Counted from the stretch's first letter, positions 52,684 through 63,645 are shown. The stretch: DNA of 64,000 bases from Lepus europaeus (GCF_033115175.1 NC_084835.1:96688448-96752447); one strand, 5' to 3'. Made by a program: numbers and translations. Notes: generated by a model from the letters alone, not told the origin.

Positions 52684-53091
52684 GTAAGTAGGGAGGGGGT
52701 TCTGTGCTCCACCTCCAGCATGCCCTTCCCCTCCCACCCCTCTCCCCCCAGCTCACCACCGAAGAGCCCAGCAGGCAGCATTGCCCAGGGTGGGGGCAGG
52801 GAGCACTTGCCGCTGGTGGCTTGGGTGGCAGCACTGGGGAGACCTGAGGGCCCGAGGCTCAGGCAGTCACCCTTGTAGGCAGCGGCTGTGGCCCTGAGAG
52901 AGGAGTGGTTTCTCACTGCGGCTCGGAGCCCTGTGTCCTGCGGAGTGCTCTGTCCGTGCTGCTTGGGAATGCAGCCCCCTCCTCTCCCCCCGCCACCATG
53001 CCCTTTGTGCACATGTAAAGAGCCCAGCCACGTGTGTGCCAATGCAGCTCTGGCAAGTCTGTGCCCTCTCTGCTCACGTGGTCATTTAAAA
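52684..53091. other. single-copy segment
   Basis: Pyrimidine-rich (cccttcccctcccacccctc). No exon recognised. Confidence 0.4.
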
Positions 53092-53365
53092 CAATGTTTA
53101 TTTTTATTTTATGTGTAGGCAGAGAGACAGAGATCTTCCATTCACTGGTTCACACTCCCAATGCCTGCAACAGCCAGGGCTGGGTCGGGCCGAAGCCAAG
53201 AGCCTGGAACTCGTTCTGGGTCTGCCATGTGGGTAGCAGGACCCATCACCTGCTGCCTCTCAGGGTGTGCATGAGCAGGAAGCTGGACTGGAACGAGAGG
53301 TGGGACTTGAACCAGGTGCTCCACTATGGGATGGCTTCATTGCTGTGCCAAATGCCCACCCCAGA
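53092..53365 (-). mobile_element. old C-SINE
   Basis: tttatttttattttatgtgt tail, no long GA tract, head worn to 'attgctgtgccaaatgccca'. Confidence 0.82.
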
Positions 53366-53789
53366 TGGCTGTTCTGTCCTCCTTGTCCCTTAGCGTTGAG
53401 TCTGTGGCTTGTTAGAGCACTTGGCCCTTCCCTCACACCCCGCCTCTTTAGTCCTTGGATGCTTGCCTGGCCTGTCCCCTGGGATCATGGCCCCTTGATG
53501 GCACCATCCTTGCCTGAGGCATCTGGGCGGTTCCCACAGGGCTGGGGCGGGTCTCTCCTTAGAGAGAAAAACCAGATTTGGTGGCAAAATGCGCATCTGC
53601 AGACCTAGGAAGGCTCTGGGAGCCCCAGCATGGCGCTGCTCTGCCTTCTGGAACAGGTGTGTGGATCACCACACTTGCCCTCCCTGGAGAGGCTGACGGA
53701 CGGCCAGGCACGCCGTGCTGGGTTCACCTGCGTCCTCTCTCCAGAAGAGATGTTGCTTTCGGAGCTGGCAGTGTGTAGTCTTTACGGAG
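53366..53789. other. single-copy segment
   Basis: No recognised element. Confidence 0.4.
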
Positions 53790-53970
53790 GAGGTTGGGTT
53801 TAAGTGAGGTCACTGGGTTGACACTAATCTGCTGTGACCGCGTCCTTGTGAAGACGAGGAGTTGGGCACAGAGATGGACTTGTGCAGAGGGAGGATGACG
53901 TGGGGACGAGCACTGGGCAATGCAGCTGCCAGCCGAGAGCGCCGGCGATCGCCCGCCACCTGCCAGACCC
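53790..53970 (+). mobile_element. MaLR-like LTR fragment A
   Basis: 'aagtgaggtcactgggttga' … gcgtccttgtgaagacgagg … cgcccgccacctgccagacc follows the MaLR pattern (gtgtccttataagaag…gccatctgcaagcc). It ends about 40 bp before a second, fuller fragment. Confidence 0.45.
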
Positions 53971-54009
53971 CACGCGGAGGCGAGGCAGTTGGTCTGGAAT
54001 GAGCCGTGC

Positions 54010-54330
54010 CCGCCCCAGATTCGTAGGTTGGAATCCTAACCCCAGGACCTCGGATTGCAGCCTCATTTAGAAACAAGGTCTTGATGGAGGTCATTAGGAT
54101 CCAGTGTGGTCATGGGGAAGGGTCCTATTCCAGTATGACAGGTATCCCTAAAACAAGAGGGATTAGGGATTAGGACACAGATAAGACATGGAGAGTGACC
54201 GTGTGAGGACACAGGAACAGGGTGGCCATCTGCAAGCCAGGGACAAGCCTGGGAAGAAACCAGCCCTCCTGGCACCTTGGTTCTGAACTTCTGCCCTCCA
54301 GCCCTGAGGACAATGAATGTCACTTGTTTT
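54010..54330 (+). mobile_element. MaLR (MLT1-like) LTR fragment B
   Basis: 'ttggaatcctaaccccagga' followed by cctcgg, 'gaggtcattaggatccagtg', gtgaggacacaggaacag, 'gccatctgcaagccaggg' and 'gaacttctgccctccagccc' all in MaLR order. Well preserved. Confidence 0.75.
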
Positions 54331-54599
54331 CAGTGACCTGGTTTGCAGTGCTCTGCCCGGGATGCTGAAGCACAATGTGGCGTGTCGGACCCTGGGCTCT
54401 GGGCTTCAGCCCCTCAGTGTCTACAGGGTTCAGCTCTGGGTGTAGGTGGTAGATGCCTCTCTTACGGACATGTGGGGTTCGCCGTCCTGCCAGGTCACCC
54501 TGGGCAGCTGGCCTACACATCCAGACAGTGGGGAGACACCCATGGGCGCAGGGATGGAAGAGGACGTATTTCCGCTGACACCAGGTGACTGCCGATGAT

Positions 54600-54790
54600 G
54601 GCTTAAATCCTCATGTGTTTTTGGTATCGTGGTACTAAAGTGCTTAGTGAGCACCGACACCTATTTAACTTAATTAGCATCCACAGCCTCTGTTTTATAG
54701 ATGAAAATGAGGGCACAGAGAGGTGAAGAGATTTACCTTAGGTCACACAGCTAAGAAGTAGCCTCACCTATTGTGCTCAAGCTTTGCCTC
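54600..54790 (-). mobile_element. MIR
   Basis: 'gttttatagatgaaaatgag' followed by ggcacagagaggtgaagag and 'ttaggtcacacagctaagaa' is clear antisense MIR. Confidence 0.78.
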
Positions 54791-54878
54791 CTCACCAGCA
54801 CATTCGGAGATTGACAGGTCCCCTTGTGGTCCTGAAAAATGTGTCACCCGTCTAGTGACCTGGTGACCTCAGATAAGT

Positions 54879-55201
54879 CTTTTTTTTTTTTTTAAAGATT
54901 TATTTTATTTATATGTAAGAGTTACAGAGAGTGGTAGAGACACACAGAGAGAGGTCTTCCATCCTCTGGTTCACTCCCCAAATGACTGAAGTAGTCAGAG
55001 CTGAGCTGATCTGAAGCCAGGAGCCAGAAGCTTCTTCCAGACCTCCCACAGGGATGCAGGGGCCCAAGCACTTGGGCCATCCTCTGCTGCATTCGCAGGG
55101 AGCTGGATCGGAAGTGGAGCAGCCAGGACTTGAACCGGCACCCATATGGGATGCCAGCAGTGCAGGCTGGGGCTTTACCCACTACGCCACAGCGCTGGCC
55201 C
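54879..55201 (-). mobile_element. C-SINE, intermediate
   Basis: T14 tail, tttaaagatttattttattt, complete head ending 'ccacagcgctggcccc'. Target duplication cagataagt on both sides (54871, 55202). Confidence 0.95.
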
Positions 55202-55669
55202 CAGATAAGTTGTTTTACATGTGACATTTCCTCTTTGGTGACCTCAGGCCTTGGGTGAGATGGTATCTGAAGTCCCCGCTGTGGTCTCCCCTGCCGCTGT
55301 CCTCTTTGGCCTGGCCCTCGGAGGGAGACTTGCTGTGGTGTCTCCGCCCCTGCACTGCTCCCAGTCAAGGCAGCAGCTGCAGCCCTGCCTGACTCGGCAG
55401 CTTGCCTCGTCTTGGCTCCTCTGTAAAATCCCTTCCGCAAGGTGGAATCACCCCCTCCCTGGGCCAGGCCTGTCCCGGGTCTTCTGAGGGTGTGGGCTTT
55501 GAGCTGTGTCCACCGAAGGGCGCAGGGAAAGGCTGCTGGTGAAGAGATGTCCACGTGCTTCCTTCCTTGGGGTGAAGCAGACATGACTGGCTGCAGCCTC
55601 CTGCATGCCACAGAGGGCAAACCTGGGAGCCCAGGTTGTAGCAAAGATCTCTGTCTCTCTTAAGAAAAC
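55202..55669. other. single-copy segment
   Basis: No repeat recognised. A minus frame of 240 codons (54922-55644) runs on into the SINE and is not a gene. Confidence 0.4.
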
Positions 55670-55952
55670 AGTCATTATTTGAAAGGCAGAGAGAGAGAGA
55701 GAGATCTTCCATCCCTTGGTTCACTCCCTAATTGCCCACAACAGCCAGGGCTGGGCCAGGCCGAAGCCAGGAGCCAGGGGCTCCATCTGGGTCTTCCATG
55801 TGGGTGGCAGGAGCCCAAGCACTTGGGTCTGCACCTGCTGCCTCCCAGGGTGTGCATTAGCGGGCGGTGGATGGGAAGCAGAGCTGGGACTTGACCCAGG
55901 CACTCTGATACGGGATGTGGGCAGCTCAAGTAGTGTCTTGGGCACTGTGTCC
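55670..55952 (-). mobile_element. old C-SINE
   Basis: Short tail 'cattatttgaaaggcaga', short GA tract, head worn to gggatgtgggcagctcaagt. Confidence 0.85.
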
Positions 55953-57865
55953 AGTGCAGGCCTCAGTCCCTGCATCTTCAGCCTCATCCTATTTCCATTT
56001 GCCTTTGGGCCCGGCTGGATGGCAGGGGAGAGGGCGATGGGTGGTTCTGGGCCATCAGAGCAAGGCGAGGCCCCAGCAGCCCAGCTCTCACTCCATCCCC
56101 GGGGGGCTCCCTGGTTTTACTTAAACTTTCCTCATTAGAGCCAGCGTTACTTAAAAGGTCTGTAATAGCTTCGGGGACCAGGAGAGAGCCCCTGAGTGTC
56201 TTGCAGAGCCTCCTTGTTCCCAGCAGTCGCCATGTCCTGGCAGCACACGACCCGCTGTGGCACTGGGCGGAGGCCTGGGCCTCGGGTGTCTGCTGTGACA
56301 AGCTCAGCCAGCCCTTGCTCCCTGCTGTGCTCAGGGCCACCAGGACTCAGGGCTCCCAGTGTTCTGGGGAGGTCACTCAGGATCTGGCAGGGCCAACACG
56401 CTTCTGCCCAGAGGGACCATTAGGAAGGAAACCAGGTGACGTGGCCAAGGTCACCCAGCCGCAGCGCCAGTGAGAAAACATTGAGGACTGTTTCTCGGAA
56501 CTGCGCCCTCCAGCATGACGTGTGTGGAAGTTTCTGGAGGTCCTGGGCTGGCTGGGTCTCCTTCAGGAGCCTGCTCCAACTGCCCAGCACATGCACATGT
56601 GCACTCCCAGGCAGAGGCAGCTGCCGTCATGCTCGCTGGAATTAATGGTTTCAGCTTTGCGGAGTGGCAGGCGTGGGTGAAAGTCCACTAGAGTAGGCTC
56701 CAGGAAGGAGGAGGATCCAAACGTCTGGCCCCGTCCCACGTTCTCCCCTCCGGCAGCCCCGCCCCAGCTTTTCTGAGAGAATCTCCCAGCTTTCTGAAAG
56801 CTACCCCAGGGCTCTTGAGACTCTGTCCCCCCATAACTGGGGCACGGAAGAGGCTCTAGGCAGGGGACCTAATCCAGGTCTGAAAGCTGGACGCACCTGC
56901 TGGCCTTGCCCTCCTGCACGTGTCTGCCTTGCAGCCTTCCTTGCAGCTCACTTCCTTGCAGCTCAGGACTTCATCACTTGGCAGCCTGGGGTCCAGTCGT
57001 CCCGGCTGAGATCTGCGGGCCACGTGGAGTGCAGACCCCATCTTGGCCACGGAGGACTGGGAACCCAAGTCTCCTTGGGCTTCTCTTGTCAAGGGTGTCA
57101 AGGGCCCACCCTGCATTCCTTCTCTGTGCGTCTCTTCCCGATGCGCCTCCCAAACCCGGGCCCCAGGATGGAAGGCAGTGCTCGAGGCGCCGTGTGAGTA
57201 GTGCAGGAGACGCTGCCGTCACCTCCCTCCTTCTGGACACAGGGCTTCTGTTAATGTAGCCCCTGGCTCTGGGGTCTGTTTCAGAGGCAGCTGCTAGTTG
57301 GTGATACCCACTTCGCAGGTCCCTTGAGAAGAGACTGTGGTGAGGATCTGTCTGGAGCCCCCTGCCGCATGTGACTGATGGGGGTTGGTGAGGGATGGTT
57401 CTGGGCCTGGGAGAGGAGGGGATGGGTGTGCAGCCTTCTACCCTGCTCTGTGCCTCACGCCTGCTGCCTTCTCATAGGCCATGGGCCCCTGGCTGCATCT
57501 CTTTTGTGCTTGGGAAGAAGAGGTCAGGTGGGGTTCCTTCCTCCTGCTCAAGGCAGACCTGTGATGTGGAGGTGCACAACTTCTCTGCCAAGCAGGGTTG
57601 GGGCTGTGTTTCAGATGGAGACACTCCTGCCGTGTTTGCCCCCAAGAAGTCTATGGTGCATGCGGGGAAGGTGGGGTGCTCAGTCGGGCTGTTGGGGAGC
57701 CTTTAGCCAGCAGAAGAGAGGAGCCCTGAACACAGGATGATGGAGAGCAAGTGCAGGTGCCCTTTCTCCTGGGCTGGGCAGGTGCACGGCAGGACTTTCA
57801 GCCCAAGTCCGGGTCATTTCTGGAAGCATGAGAGTTTGGAGCCTGTCTCTATCTCTTCTGTGTTT
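55953..57865. other. 1.9-kb single-copy segment
   Basis: Intron-like. A possible short MIR trace (acgtggccaaggtcacccag) lies near 56440, and an imperfect tandem of cttccttgcagctca at about 56935-56965. No convincing exon. Confidence 0.4.
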
Positions 57866-57911
57866 CATTTTATTTTATTTTTTTAATTTTTTTTTATTTG
57901 ACAGGTAGAGT

Positions 57912-57951
<40 letters not shown>

Positions 57952-58208
57952 TCTTCCTTTTTCCGTTGGTTCACCCCCCAATTGCCCTACGGCCGGAGCT
58001 ACGCCAATTCGAAGCCAGGAGCCAGGTGCCTCCTCCTGGTCTCCCATGGGGTGCAGGGGCCCAAGCACTTGGGCCATCCTTTGCTGCCCTCCCGGGCCAC
58101 AGCAGAGAGCTGGACTGGAAGAGGGGCAACCGGGACAGAACCCAGCGCCCGTATGGGATGCCGATGCCGCAGGCGGAGGATTAACCAAGTGAGTCACGGC
58201 ACTGGCCT
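57866..58208 (-). mobile_element. C-SINE, intermediate-young
   Basis: (TTTTA)n tail, gacaggtagagttagacagt, (GA)14, complete head ending 'gtcacggcactggcc'. Confidence 0.93.
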
Positions 58209-58854
58209 TCATTTTATTTGAAAGGCAGAGAGTGAAAAAAGAGAGAGGTCTTCCGTCCTCTGGTTCACTCCCCAGATGGCCACAACGGCCGGAGCTGTGC
58301 TGATCTTACACCAGGAGCCAGGAACTTCTTCTGGGTCTGCCATGTGGATGCAGGAGCCCAAGCACTTGGGCCATCTTCTGCTTTTTTTTTTTTTTTTTGG
58401 ACAGGCAGAGTGGACAGTGAGAGAGAGACAGAGAGAAAGGTCTTCCTTTTGCCGTTGGTTCACCCTCCAATGGCCGCCGCGGATGGCGCGCTGCGCCGGC
58501 ACACCACGCTGATCTGATGGCAGGAGCCAGGTGCTTATCCTGGTCTCCCATGGGGTGCAGGGCCCAAGCACTTGGGCCATCCTCCACTGCACTCCCTGTC
58601 CACAGCAGAGAGCTGGCCTGGAAGAGGGGCAACCAGGACAGGATTGGTACCCCGACCGGGACTAGAACCCGGTGTGCCGGCGCCGCAAGGTGGAGGATTA
58701 GCCTATTGAGCCGCGGCGCCGGCCCATCTTCTGCTTTCTCAGGCCATAGCAGAGAGCTGGATTGGAAGTGGAGCAGCTGGGACTCAACCAGTGCCCATAT
58801 GGGATGCCGGCACTGCAGGCGGTGGCTTTACCTGCTACGCCACAGCGCTGGCTC
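58209..58854 (-). mobile_element. C-SINE hosting a younger one
   Basis: Left part 58209-58384, right part 58738-58854 (head ending 'ccacagcgctggct'). The inner copy sits exactly at catcttctgcttt. Confidence 0.92.
58385..58723 (-). mobile_element. nested youngest-type C-SINE
   Basis: T18 tail, gacaggcagagtggacagtg, the tgatggcaggagcc variant and an intact head. Target duplication ccatcttctgcttt flanks it (58371 and 58724). Confidence 0.96.
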
Positions 58855-58889
58855 CCAAAGACAAGAACTTTAGCTTTGAGGATCATGAG

Positions 58890-58990
58890 CCCCGGCTTCC
58901 AGTCTCCCTTGGCTTGAACTCACTGTATCATCTTAACCCTCTGTGCCTTGGTTTTGTCATCTGTACAGTGAGAGTGATCCTGGCCCCGCC
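58890..58990 (+). mobile_element. MIR fragment
   Basis: 'ctctgtgccttggttttgtc' followed by atctgtacagtgagagtga is sense MIR. Confidence 0.65.
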
Positions 58991-59124
58991 CGTTGAACAG
59001 CATCCTTTCACAGTGGAGTTAAAAAAGCTCTATGCAAGGGGAGGGGTTGGGGCTGCCCAGGCACTGCTGCCCTGGGAGCAGAGGGCCGAGCTGGGAGAAG
59101 GTCACACTTGGGAGTTGCGAGGCC

Positions 59125-59260
59125 TGGGTTGTTAGCAGCTCGCCACTGTGACCTCACGAGAGTAACTTTTCTAAGGGTCTGTAAAATGGGCCCAATGCAG
59201 CTTACCTGAAGAACTCTAAGTGTGTTATACTTAGCTTGGTATAGGGAAGAGTGTCCAGGA
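59125..59260 (+). mobile_element. MIR fragment
   Basis: 'gcctgggttgttagcagctc' followed by gccactgtgacctcacgag and gggtctgtaaaatgggccc. Second sense MIR within 250 bp. Confidence 0.6.
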
Positions 59261-59834
59261 AGAGCAGCCAGTCTTACTGAGTGGTGAGGAGAGCTGACTG
59301 AGGACTGGGGAGAGGAGGCCGGACAGCAGGTGGGATTAGAGGGAGGGGGCGTGGCCTGTGGGTGGGGAGGAGATGATTGGATGGTTTGCAGCTGGAGAAA
59401 CAGTTTCCCAAAAGCCTTCTGTACAACTTCTTAGAAAACCAGGAATTCACAGGCAACAGCTGCTGGGCTGCAGAAGGGTGAAGGTTCTCAGGGTGGTCAC
59501 GTACTGTTTTGCACCCCCATTGCCCGTTTTGGATGAGAGATCAGCCCGTAACCAGCACCAGGCCACGCGGGGCCTTCCCTGGGACTTTCAGAGCCAGAGC
59601 TGGAGGGGAAGGTCCTTCCCTTCCCGGGGCGCAGCTGTGGCTCCGAGCACTGCCACGTGGAGAAAGAACCTGTTGTGGTGGAGAGCACTGCACCCCATCT
59701 GGAGAGAGGCAGAGCCAGAGCTCTCCGAGTGGCTGCTCCTGTCCCAGTGCTTGTTGGGCTTGATGATGGGTCGTTTCTGTAGTCTGTGCTGGTCTACTCT
59801 GACTGCCCTGAGGCGATGCCACAGGCTCGGTAGG
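59261..59834. other. single-copy segment
   Basis: No element recognised. A 219-codon plus frame covers this region and the MaLR fragment and has no domain features. Confidence 0.4.
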
Positions 59835-59942
59835 GGGCTTGAACAACAGAGGTTTCTTTCTTCACAGTTCTCGAAGCTGAAAGGGCAGGATCAAGGTGCT
59901 GGCCAGTTTGCTCCCTTCTTGGCTTTCAGATGGCCGCCTTCT
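59835..59942 (-). mobile_element. MaLR LTR end, antisense
   Basis: 'ggcttgaacaacagaggttt' , ctttcttcacagttctcgaag, then 'caggatcaaggtgctggcca' and cagatggccgccttcttg match the reverse complement of a MaLR LTR 3' half. The match breaks off exactly at the left arm of the inverted repeat. Confidence 0.65.
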
Positions 59943-60022
59943 TGCAAAATTGGTGCTGGATACTGTATAAAAGGATTCGTTACAAAAATATGTACTAACT
60001 TTGTCTTTAGACGATAATCACC
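59943..60022 (+). repeat. left arm of a spaced inverted repeat
   Basis: Contains 'gttacaaaaatatgtactaa' and 'ctttgtctttagacgataat'. Pairs with 60590-60668 in reverse orientation, with about 6 mismatches and one 1-base gap over about 80 bp. Confidence 0.88.
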
Positions 60023-60589
60023 CACATGGTCATTCCTCCGTGCGTGTGCACGTGAGAACTGACAGCTCTCTGGGCTCTGCTCCTAGGTCGCCCTTATGAC
60101 CTCACTTAACCCTATTACCTCCTTGAGCCCATTGGGGTGGGTGCACAGTTCAGTTAGTAAGAGCCTGCTTTAGTAAGCCCCCTTCTCTGCAGTGAAGAAT
60201 GGCTTTCATGTTGTTTTCAGTTGAGTTACTTATGAACAGGAAAAGAATATAAAGCCTTTTATTCACTTAAATGTGCATAAAATAAAAACCTCAACGACAT
60301 GGAACTTGGGATTTTGCTGTTTTTTCAGCAGGAAGCTGACTCTAATAAAAAGTAGATATAAGGTCAATAATTTTTCAACTGGTACTCAGGTATGACAGAA
60401 AGCTCCAGGGTAGCGAATTTTGGGAAATGCGGCATAAGCCAGTTTGGGCTGGGCTTGTGTCACTTGGCCCTGGTAGAGTTTTGAATAATACATGTCCGAA
60501 TCCAGCCCGAGGCAACTTCTTTTCATGTAACAAATGTGGGTATAAAGCTTTTATACCCATGCATATGATTGGAATTTGAATTCTCAAAA
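60023..60589. other. spacer of the inverted repeat
   Basis: 567 bp of AT-rich unique DNA. Includes an imperfect 21-bp palindrome at 60538-60558. Confidence 0.5.
60538..60558. repeat. near-perfect 21-bp palindrome
   Basis: GGGTATAA followed by AGCTTTTATACCC: the outer GGGTATAAA and TTTATACCC are reverse complements around a short centre. A terminator-like stem, though in an A/T-rich mammalian context. Confidence 0.7.
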
Positions 60590-60668
60590 GGTGATTATCA
60601 TCTAAAGACAAAGTTAGTAAATATTTTTGTAAAGAATCCCTTTATATAGTATGCAGCACCAATTTGCA
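60590..60668 (-). repeat. right arm of the spaced inverted repeat
   Basis: Reverse complement of 59943-60022. Flanks differ from those of the left arm and no target duplication is visible at the outer ends. Confidence 0.88.
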
Positions 60669-61179
60669 AATTTTAGTCATCGAAACAGCAACTTGTTAGC
60701 TAGGATTTGGGTCACACACCTCCCTGTGGGCGCCTGAATAACTTCAGCACAACGTGAGCTGGTTTTTCTGTTAGAATGATCATCGTAGCATCAAATGTGC
60801 TTCAATGAAAAGTGTTTGATTTGACATCTGTTCTCTAACCAATACTAAATAGGCTTATCCAAAAGTTCAGTACAGGATCCGTTTAAGAGCCAACTCATCC
60901 TGGTAAACCCATCTGGTAAACCTGATAAAGACTCGAAACTCACAGATAATCTGCAAGGATTCTGCTGGGAGAACCACTTGTAACGCTGGATTCGGCATTT
61001 CAGACCAGAATTTCCTCTTCCATACTGTGAGTGAAGGTGACTGTGTATTCCAAATACAAAATCAAGATGCACATTTGAATATTTGAAAGCAGAACTTCTT
61101 CCAACTGTTGTCTTTTCTCTATATCAGAGCTCTGAGATACCATTTGCAAATTCGAGGTGCTCCTACAAATTAAAACTTC
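60669..61179. other. AT-rich single-copy segment
   Basis: No repeat recognised. Composition similar to the spacer, so the right arm may be the original copy of the inverted repeat. Confidence 0.4.
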
Positions 61180-61511
61180 TCTTTTTTAGATTTTATTTAT
61201 TTGAGAAGCAAAGTTATAGACAGAGAGAGAGGGAGAGACAGAGAGAAAGAGGACTTCCATTTGCTGGTTCACTCCCCAAATGGCTGCAATGGCTGGAGTT
61301 GGGCCAATCCGAAGCCAGGAGCCATGAGCTTCTTCTGGGTCTCCCACTTGGGTGCAGAAGCCCAAGCACTTGGGCCATCTTCCACTGCTTCCCCAGGCTA
61401 CCAACAGAGAGCTGGATCAGAAGAGGAGCATCCAGGACATGGGCTGGCACCCATATGGGATGCCAGCGCTGCAGGCAGAGGCTTAGCCTACCATGCTACA
61501 GCACCGGTCCC
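61180..61511 (-). mobile_element. C-SINE, intermediate
   Basis: tttagattttatttatttga tail, mixed GA tract, complete head ending 'gctacagcaccggtcc'. Confidence 0.92.
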
Positions 61512-61513
61512 TA

Positions 61514-61818
61514 AATTAAAACAGTGTTTTAAAAATGTGTTTGAAAGGCAGAAACAATGGGGTGGAAGGGACAGGGCAGGAGAGACAGAGGGTTCTCATC
61601 CCCCAAGTGCCTGTGATGGCCAAGGCTAGGCCAGAGCTGAAGCTGGGAACCAGGAACTCAATCCCAGGTTCCTACACGGTGGCAGTTACTGAGCCATCAC
61701 TGCCCCTCCCAGGGTCTGCACTGCCAGGGTCAGGAGCTGGGGCTGTGAATTGAATGCAGACACTCAGACGTGGGACGTGAGTGTCTTAATGACTAGGCTA
61801 AATGTTCACTCCCTAAAA
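61514..61818 (-). mobile_element. degraded C-SINE
   Basis: 'gtgtttgaaaggcagaaaca' and a worn body with 'ctgtgatggccaaggctagg'. Head ends ctaggctaaatgttcactcc. Confidence 0.72.
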
Positions 61819-62374
61819 TCTTTTTTTTTTTTTGATAAAAATATTAGCCTTACCTTCAGACCCTCATGAAACCTTTTTCTTCCTAATTTCCCACAAAATA
61901 TAGTAGCTCCTTAAATAATACAACACAGTGTCAAATAGGGGGCCTGTATTCTAATACCATCACCCCAAATCTTAACACATAAAAGAATATTTTCTAATGT
62001 TATCTGTGGAGGTGGATAGCATTGTGGCTTCAGCAAATGACTGAGTTTTAAGAACCTAAATTACTGCTGTTTTACTTGTTGCTGCTATGTAATATACCAT
62101 CCTAACACAAAGTGGTTGAAACAATAATACTAGGTACAGCTTGTGTGTGCCCCATGTGACATCAGCCCGGAGGCCCTGGTGGGAGATCCAGGTGTGCAGG
62201 CTCTTGGTTCAGGCCAGGGTCAGGAAAGCCGTGGTGTCAGCCACGTCAGGTAACTTCCCCACTCTGTTGTCCTTGTCTCAAGCCTACCCTTGTCTGTGAG
62301 TGAGGCCAGGAGGTCTAGTCCCATACTGTTGCCTGTAGGCCAGATTCAACCCAAGGTCTGGTTTTCTAAATGAA
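61819..62374. other. segment with one ancient-repeat trace
   Basis: 'gttgctgctatgtaatatac' followed by catcctaacacaaagtggttgaaacaa (about 62080-62130) resembles a widespread ancient mammalian repeat of the form 'ttgctgctgtaacaaattac'. The class is not resolved. The rest is unique. Confidence 0.35.
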
Positions 62375-62615
62375 GTTTAGAAAAGTGCTTATGTGAGAGG
62401 GAGGGATGGAGGGAGGGAGAAAGAGAGCTGCCATCTATTGGTTCACTCCCCAGAGACCTACAGGAGGGACTAGAGCAGGAGCTGGGAATTCAGTCCAGGT
62501 CTCAAGTGTGGCAGGGAGCCAACCACTTGAGCCGTCCCCACGGCCTCCCAGGGTGCGCATTAGCAGGAGCTGGACACTGACATGGATGTGGGCATCCTGA
62601 CCAGCGTCTGCCCCA
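62375..62615 (-). mobile_element. degraded, shortened C-SINE
   Basis: gggagggatggagggagggag tract, 'tattggttcactccccagag' and a head worn to gtctgccccagg. Confidence 0.7.
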
Positions 62616-62789
62616 GGTGAATTTTTGCTGGAAGGCAGCGGTGCTCATTCCTCCATGTTTGTCCACGGTGGCTGGGGGCCTAGCTGCGGCGGGGACTGAG
62701 CGGCCTGCAGAGCCTGAAATAGACACAGCCTGGCTCGGCACGGACGTTTGCTGACTCCCTGATCTAAAATAATGGTTTTCTCTTCATCA

Positions 62790-63010
62790 TTCTTTTTTAT
62801 TTTGAATAATAAAAGCAATTCTTACAGCCCTTGCAATGTGCTAGACATTGTACCAAGTGCTTTAGAACTGTTCACTTGTTTAAGGCAAGTTTTAAAAACA
62901 CCTACAAGGTGAATAGGGGCATCATCCACGTTTTAAAGAGAAGGAAACTGAGGCAGAGTTAACAGAGGTTAAGTATCTTACCTCAGGTCACACGGTCAGC
63001 CTGCAGAGTC
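62790..63010 (-). mobile_element. MIR, long copy
   Basis: 'gcaatgtgctagacattgta' followed by ccaagtgcttta, then gagaaggaaactgaggcaga and 'ttacctcaggtcacacggtc' in antisense MIR order. Confidence 0.78.
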
Positions 63011-63360
63011 CCTGTCCCTGCCTGCCACACCGTGGTGACCGGATGGGCAAACTGGGCAGAGCAGGGCTAGCAGGTGAGAACTAGTGTGGTGATGGCCTGC
63101 AGCGTCCCCCTCCTCTTTGGCAGCCCCCAGGGATCTCGGGGCCATTGATAGGGTCGCGAGGCTGGAAGATCTTGCCAGCTAGACTCCTGTGCTGAGAATG
63201 GAGACGTTTGTTTAGCTTGATTCCTCGGAGAGGAGTTGATTGTGGTTGGTGGGAACTCAAGCCCACCCAGAACAGCAGAGAGCACTTTTCTTGGAGATGA
63301 GGATACAGACACAAAGCATCTCTAGATGACCATGATTACGCCTGACAAAAACGAGTGCTG
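63011..63360. other. single-copy segment
   Basis: No recognised element. Confidence 0.4.
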
Positions 63361-63645
63361 AGGGCCAGCACTGTGGTACAACGCCGGCATCCCATACCGG
63401 AGCACCTGTTTGAGTCCCGGCTGCTCTGCTTCCCACCCAGTTTCCTGCTAAGGCACCTGGACAGGCAGTAGAAAATGGCCCAAGTGCTTGGAGACCCGGA
63501 TGGAGTGTCTGGCTCCTTCCTGGCTTTGGCCTGACCCGTCCTCACCATCAGGACCTTTTAGGGAGTGAACCAGCAGATGGAAGATCTCTTTCTTCCTCTA
63601 TGTCTCTCCCTCTCTCTTTCAGATACGTAAATAAATCTTAAAACA
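63361..63645 (+). mobile_element. C-SINE with deletion in the head
   Basis: agggccagcactgtggtaca is joined directly to acgccggcatcccatac, so about 25 bp of the head is lost. Ends in a cgtaaataaatcttaaaa tail. Confidence 0.88.

Noticed and set aside
54922-55644. 240-codon minus frame
   Set aside because: Its second half is translated C-SINE (recurrent AWESSRRWPKVLGPL-like peptide found in dozens of frames here).
588-63645. CRISPR-like or other array from the regularly recurring 30-40 bp words
   Set aside because: The recurring words are parts of dispersed C-SINE copies with irregular spacing and both orientations.
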